Assembly: GCF_041438865.1 (NCBI RefSeq)
Contig: NZ_CP109450.1
Location: 2,397,001-2,461,000 of the forward strand
Source of the DNA: Streptomyces sp. NBC_01471
GTDB taxonomy: Bacteria > Actinomycetota > Actinomycetes > Streptomycetales > Streptomycetaceae
Length of the DNA stretch: 64,000 nucleotides
Direction: 5' to 3'
Below, piece by piece: positions 60,318-64,000 of this stretch (within the stretch, counting starts at the first letter, position 1; every line of letters starts with the position of its first letter). Below the pieces are notes generated by a model that saw nothing but the letters and a program-made list of their open reading frames with translations, ran no database searches and was not told the origin of the DNA. Made by a program: the position numbers and the translations under genes.

Positions 60318-61454
60318 TCAGGTGTGCGCCGAGGCGCGGGAGAGTGCGGCGGTGGCGTGCACCAGCAGGGCGAGCGCCGCCGCTCCGCAGACGACGGCCG
60401 GTACGGCTGCCGCGCCCAGGGCGTCGACGGGAGCGGCGATGACGCGGCAGCCGGGGAGGCGGCCGATGAGGACGGACGCCAGCGCGAGCGCCTCCCCCGC
60501 GCAGGCGGTGGCGAGCGCGGCGGCCGCGCCGCCGGGGAGGCCGTGGACGGTGAGCAGCCGGGAGAGCAGGAGCAGGACGGCGAGTGCGGCCGCTCCCGCG
60601 CTGAAGCCGGGGACGAACAGCAGGGCGGCGGGCACGGCCGCGTACACCACGGTGACCAGGACCACGAGCGGCCTGGCGTGCGCCGCGAACTCCGCGGTTC
60701 CGCGGCTGGTCGCGAGCTTGCGCCCGGCCAGCCGCGCGAAGAGCCGGACACACCAGGCGGCGGGCGCGACGGCCACGGCGAGACCGGCCACCGCGATTCC
60801 GGAGAGCGGCCACGGGCCGTCGGGGCCGCCCCGCTGGAACTGGTCGAGGAGGCCGTCGCCGCAGAGCGCGTAGCCGATCAGCCAGCAGACGTACAGGCGC
60901 GCGGCGGGCACCGTGCGCCCCCTGGCGCGCAGCGGGCCGCGGCGCAGGGTGACGGCGAGGGCCAGTCCGGTCAGGGCCGCCTCGGCCGCGAGCCTGCCGC
61001 CGCCGTGGGTCAGTCCGGCACCGGCGGCCGTCGCGACGGCGCAGGCACCGGGCAGCAGTCCGTCGAAGGGAGCGCGCGGAACGGCGGCCGACGTGCGCGC
61101 CGGTTCGGCGTCTTCGGCCTCCGCGCCCCGGGGGACCCGGGCGTACAGCTCGTCGGCGAGCGAGAAGACATCCCGGTGCCGGAAGCGGGCGGCCGTCCGG
61201 TCGGTGATTCCGTGCGCTTCGAGACCGGCGGCGATCTCCAGCGGGTCGACGGCCTGCTCGCACAGCTCGCGGTGCCGGTGCATCAGTGCCCGTACGGGGT
61301 CGGCGGGACCGCGCACGCCCTTGCGCACGGGGGGTCCCGGCTCCCCGGCCGCTTCGCCGAGTACGGCTTCGGACCGGTCGTCCCAGGCGTCGGCGCCGAC
61401 GGGCGGCCGCGGCCCGTCGAGCGGCGCGGGCTCGGTGGTACGGGGGGTGCTCAT
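60318..61454 (-). CDS. Polytopic membrane protein of the Pel-like locus
   Basis: 378 residues from ATG 61454 (GAGAGG upstream). The first 120 residues are cytoplasmic and include DPLEIAAGLEAHGITDRTAAR and the HRDVFSLADELYARV segment. About eight membrane segments follow (GACAVATAAGAGL; LVVLVTVVYAAVPAALLFV; AVPAVVCGAAALALLVHATAAL). No family is recognised with confidence. The position between a glycosyltransferase and an epimerase suggests a role in export or assembly of the polysaccharide, as PelG has, but it is not clearly homologous to PelG. Confidence 0.78.
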   Translation of the reverse strand: MSTPRTTEPAPLDGPRPPVGADAWDDRSEAVLGEAAGEPGPPVRKGVRGPADPVRALMHRHRELCEQAVDPLEIAAGLEAHGITDRTAARFRHRDVFSLADELYARVPRGAEAEDAEPARTSAAVPRAPFDGLLPGACAVATAAGAGLTHGGGRLAAEAALTGLALAVTLRRGPLRARGRTVPAARLYVCWLIGYALCGDGLLDQFQRGGPDGPWPLSGIAVAGLAVAVAPAAWCVRLFARLAGRKLATSRGTAEFAAHARPLVVLVTVVYAAVPAALLFVPGFSAGAAALAVLLLLSRLLTVHGLPGGAAAALATACAGEALALASVLIGRLPGCRVIAAPVDALGAAAVPAVVCGAAALALLVHATAALSRASAHT

Positions 61455-61767
61455 ACGGCGACCTCTCGGCGCTGGCAGGTGAGTGGGGGCCGGAGACGGC
61501 GAACGGGGACGAGGTCGCGGTGCGGGGGCCGGACCGGGGTGTGCGCCGCGGGCCGGCCCGAGCCGGGGCATGCGCCGGAGCGTCCGGTGGCGCGTGCGGA
61601 GCCCCGCTCCGGTGACGGGAGTGGCGCCACCACAACCCCGCGCGCACCGGCGTACGCCCCCTGCTTCCGCGCTCTCGCCCCGCGCTCGCTCGACTCCGGC
61701 GGGATCCCCGGCGGGAACTCCCGCGGGCTCCACCGGGACGCGGCTATCGACGCCGCCCGGCCCCCGC
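61455..61767. other. 313-base spacer in the Pel-like locus
   Basis: This stretch separates the glycosyltransferase stop from the membrane-protein start. Reading frames are open through it but have no ribosome binding site or recognisable domain. It is very G+C-rich, and I see no clear hairpin terminator or promoter in it. The membrane-protein gene could be read with the glycosyltransferase or from its own promoter here. Confidence 0.4.
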
Positions 61768-63573
61768 TCACCGGCCGCCCTCCCCCATCGCGGCCACCGC
61801 ACCGGCAGCCCGCGACACCGGCACGGCCACCGCCAGGGCATCCGCAGCCGGCACGCCCACCGGCAGCCCGCCCGCACGCAGTCCGTCCACCCGCACCGCA
61901 CCCGGCGTGCCACCTCCACCGGCACCGGCGAGCGAGCCGTCACCCGGCCCCGGCCCCGCCCAGGCCCAGCTCGGGGTACGGACCGGGCCGCCGCCACCGG
62001 CCGTCCAGTTCCCCGGGACGTGCGACTCCGCCGGATGTGCGAACGGCCGGGGCTCCCCGGTGTCGTGCTCCGGCGCACGCCGTACCGGACAGTGCGAGAT
62101 CAGATCGAGGTAAATGCCGCGAAATGCCGCGAGATTCTGCTCGACCGTGAACAGTTCGAGCGCCCGCGCACGCGCCGCCGCACCCAGCCGCTCCCGGCGC
62201 GCGGGGTCGCGCAGCAGGGCGAGACAGGCGTCGGCCAGGGCACGGGGGTTGCGCGGCGGCACCACGAGCCCCGTACCGCCGATGACTTCGACCACGGCCC
62301 CCACATCCGTGGAGACCGTCGCCCGGCCGCAGAACATCGCCTCCACCAGGCTCACCGGGAACCCCTCCACCACGCTGGAGAGCACGACGACCGCGCCTCC
62401 CGCGTAGGCGTCGGCGAGTTCCGGGGCCTCCGGGCCGCCGATCTCCTCGAAGGCCACCGGGTTGGTGCCGACGGCGTGCGCGCCGGCCGCCTCGTCGGGG
62501 AACAGCTGAGCGGCCAGCGCCCGGCAGTGGGCGAGATGGGCCGCACCCCCGGGGCCTTCGGCAGGGGTTCCGACGATCCGCAGCACCGCGCCCGGCTCCT
62601 GCCTGCGCACCTCGGCGAAGGCGTGCAGCAGGGAGATCAGGTCCTTGGCGGGTTCGATGCGCCCGACCCAGACCAGGGTCGCCGGGTCGCCCGGGTCCGC
62701 GCCCTCCCCCACGGCGGTGAAGCGCGCCGCCTCCATGCCGGGGTGGACCGTACGCACCTTCGCGGGGTCGGCGCCGCACTTCTCCTGCCAGCGGCGGGCG
62801 TGTGTGTTGCCGGGGGTGATCACCGCGGCCTGTGCGTACACCTCGGCGGCGAGCGCGCGGTGGAAGGCGGCGAGCAGCGCCCGTACCGGTGCGCTCCGGT
62901 CACCGCCCGCGAGGAAGTGCGAGCGGAGCTGGATCCCGTACTCGGTGACGAGCAACGGCACCCCGAAGAAGCGTTTGGCCAGCAGTCCCGGCAGCGCCGC
63001 CGTGCCGCCCGCCGCGGCGTGGCAGAGGTCCACCGACCCCAGGCCGTCCTCGGTGTACCAGTCGAGGGAGAGCGGCCGCAGCGCGCGTTCGAGGAGGCCG
63101 GCGAAGGCGAGGTGGTCGGGGATTCCGGCGGCCTGCACGGTGCGTCCCGCGCCGGGCGCACGGCACGCGGACTCCAGGGCGCGTACGGCGGTCTCGGAGC
63201 GGAGCGCCGTGTGCAGCCCGCCGCGCTCCCTGGCCAGTTCGGCCAGACCGTAGAGTCCGGCGGCGAAGTCCGGGCCTCCGCCGCAGACGGCGGCCGCCAG
63301 TTCGCCGAAGTGTCCGGCGAAGCGGCGCCGGTCGCGGCGCCCGTAAGCACGGCCCGCGGTGGGCGCCGTCCAGAGCGGGGCGGTGCGCACCCGGCGTACC
63401 TGGGGCGGTAGTTCCACCCGCCCGGACGCCTCCTGGTGCGCGCTGCGGCTCAGTGCGTAGACATCGAACTCGTGCTGGTCGAGACCGCGCACCAGCCGGT
63501 CGCACCAGAGTCGCGACTCACCTGTCGCATACGGATAACCACCATCCGTAAGCAGTCCTGTCCGCATGAGCAC
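61768..63573 (-). CDS. PelF-like (GT4/DUF3492) glycosyltransferase
   Basis: 601 residues from GTG 63573; ATG 63567 (MRTGLLTDG) is an equally good start. The N-terminus has the DUF3492 features of PelF (GLLTDGGYPYATGESRLWCD; LDWYTEDGLGSVDLCHAAAG). The C-terminal GT-B domain has LVWVGRIEPAKDLISLLHAF and the retaining EGFPVSLVEAMFCGRATVST nucleotide-sugar motif. After about residue 510 comes a low-complexity Gly/Pro/Ala tail with a hydrophobic last stretch. PelF polymerises a GalNAc/GlcNAc-type exopolysaccharide in pseudomonads; a similar reaction is inferred here. Confidence 0.85.
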   Translation of the reverse strand: MLMRTGLLTDGGYPYATGESRLWCDRLVRGLDQHEFDVYALSRSAHQEASGRVELPPQVRRVRTAPLWTAPTAGRAYGRRDRRRFAGHFGELAAAVCGGGPDFAAGLYGLAELARERGGLHTALRSETAVRALESACRAPGAGRTVQAAGIPDHLAFAGLLERALRPLSLDWYTEDGLGSVDLCHAAAGGTAALPGLLAKRFFGVPLLVTEYGIQLRSHFLAGGDRSAPVRALLAAFHRALAAEVYAQAAVITPGNTHARRWQEKCGADPAKVRTVHPGMEAARFTAVGEGADPGDPATLVWVGRIEPAKDLISLLHAFAEVRRQEPGAVLRIVGTPAEGPGGAAHLAHCRALAAQLFPDEAAGAHAVGTNPVAFEEIGGPEAPELADAYAGGAVVVLSSVVEGFPVSLVEAMFCGRATVSTDVGAVVEVIGGTGLVVPPRNPRALADACLALLRDPARRERLGAAARARALELFTVEQNLAAFRGIYLDLISHCPVRRAPEHDTGEPRPFAHPAESHVPGNWTAGGGGPVRTPSWAWAGPGPGDGSLAGAGGGGTPGAVRVDGLRAGGLPVGVPAADALAVAVPVSRAAGAVAAMGEGGR

Positions 63574-63645
63574 ACCCCCGGTCTCCCTTCAGGCAGCCGC
63601 CGTTGGTGACGGCGACTCGCAGCGGGACGACCGTAAGCGGACAGA

Positions 63646-63679
63646 GGTGGCGCGATGGACGGTTGTCCATCGCGCCACC
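63646..63679 (-). terminator. Perfect hairpin between the ABC ATPase and the glycosyltransferase
   Basis: GGTGGCGCGATGGAC (63646-63660) pairs fully with 63665-63679 across GGTT, about 85 bases beyond the ATPase stop on the minus strand. Most likely the terminator of the peptide ABC operon. Confidence 0.75.
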
Positions 63680-63765
63680 AGAAGGGGTGAACCGTCGTAA
63701 CTTTCTCCCACCAGTAGCGTTCCGTGGCGCTACGGTGCCTCTCGGTCACCCGGGGCCGGGGCCCG

Positions 63766-64000
63766 TCAGACCCCGGCGAGCTCCGTCCGGGCCGCGCGGC
63801 GCGCCGCGGCGAGCACCGGGTCGAGCGTGGGGACGGCGGCCAGCAGTTGCTTGGTGTACGGGTCCTGCGGGGCGCCGTACACGCTGTCCACATCGCCCTC
63901 CTCGACGATCCGGCCCTGCCGCATCACGGCGACCCGGTCGCTGACCTGGCGCACCACCGCGAGGTCGTGCGCGACGAAGACCAGGGCGAGCCCCAGCTCC
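63766..64000 (-). CDS. Oligopeptide/dipeptide ABC transporter ATP-binding protein, C-terminal end (start outside window)
   Basis: The last 77 residues of the protein are present, starting in [20 protein letters not shown], where the His is the ABC H-loop. The family tail follows: [32 protein letters not shown], the mark of OppD/OppF/DppD/DppF ATPases. It is a different transporter from the one at the left edge as far as the window shows. The gene reads through the right edge. Confidence 0.9.
   Translation of the reverse strand, partial: ELGLALVFVAHDLAVVRQVSDRVAVMRQGRIVEEGDVDSVYGAPQDPYTKQLLAAVPTLDPVLAAARRAARTELAGV

Noticed and set aside
1..64000. Transposon, phage or integrative element
   Set aside because: No transposase, integrase, terminal repeats or phage structural genes were seen; the two tRNA genes show no attached integrase or att duplication.

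Overview
The window is chromosomal DNA from a streptomycete or close relative. By eye it is roughly 70% G+C with strong third-position G/C bias, and it carries WhiB7/WblC, mycoredoxin, AdnAB, UvrD2, MoeZ, a CatR/CatA pair and GTG/TTG starts behind GGAGG-type ribosome binding sites. There are no rRNA genes, CRISPR arrays, transposases or phage genes. Two initiator tRNA genes are present.

Layout. 0-3.4 kb: two oligopeptide ABC permeases (left one cut by the window edge) divergent from a family-5 binding lipoprotein. 3.4-7.8 kb: a TetR regulator, an inositol-monophosphatase-family enzyme, a CBS-domain protein and a catalase divergent from its Fur-type regulator. 7.8-10.8 kb: a nitrate/sulfonate-type ABC importer (ATPase, permease, lipoprotein). 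10.8-13.2 kb: a Sel1-repeat protein between two identical tRNA-fMet genes. 13.2-22.4 kb: UPF0182 membrane protein, PPA1309-family protein, PDZ/Lon-type protease, MoaE, an NAD-dependent epimerase, a zincin-like protein and a Nudix hydrolase. 22.4-25.7 kb: a TerD-AIM24 fusion followed by two stand-alone AIM24 proteins. 25.7-33.5 kb: DUF45 hydrolase, ThiF-like protein, ABC1 kinase, WhiB7 with an attenuated leader, UvrD2 and mycoredoxin. 33.5-41.8 kb: a tightly overlapping operon of trypsin-like protease, PknG-like kinase, vWA protein, four-helix membrane protein and orphan binding lipoprotein, divergent from a Trypco2-domain protein. 42-55 kb: NudC, an M20 peptidase, AdnB, AdnA, an alkyltransferase-like protein and a large pseudokinase/flippase-like membrane protein. 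55-58.4 kb: a small membrane protein, a PP2C/SpoIIE phosphatase and MoeZ. 58.4-63.6 kb: a Pel-like exopolysaccharide locus (spherulin-4-like hydrolase, epimerase, membrane protein, PelF-like glycosyltransferase). The right edge cuts an oligopeptide ABC ATPase.

From memory, many of these genes also neighbour one another in Mycobacterium tuberculosis (about Rv3193c-Rv3206c: UPF0182, PDZ protease, zincin, ABC1 kinase, whiB7, mrx1, uvrD2, nudC, adnB/adnA, MGMT-like, moeB1). The 33.5-41.8 kb cassette therefore looks like an insertion into an ancient actinobacterial block, between mrx1 and nudC. It combines a glnX-glnH-pknG-like sensing arrangement with proteins typical of protease/Trypco conflict-type systems, and it is my best candidate for an undescribed system.

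Regulatory readings that the bases support well are: a WhiB7-type promoter, 100-codon upstream ORF and terminator before whiB7; SigR-type promoters (GGAAT-18-GTT) before mrx1 and moeZ; and a Fur/CatR-type palindrome between catA and catR. Functions are from reading the translations against known families; no database search was run.
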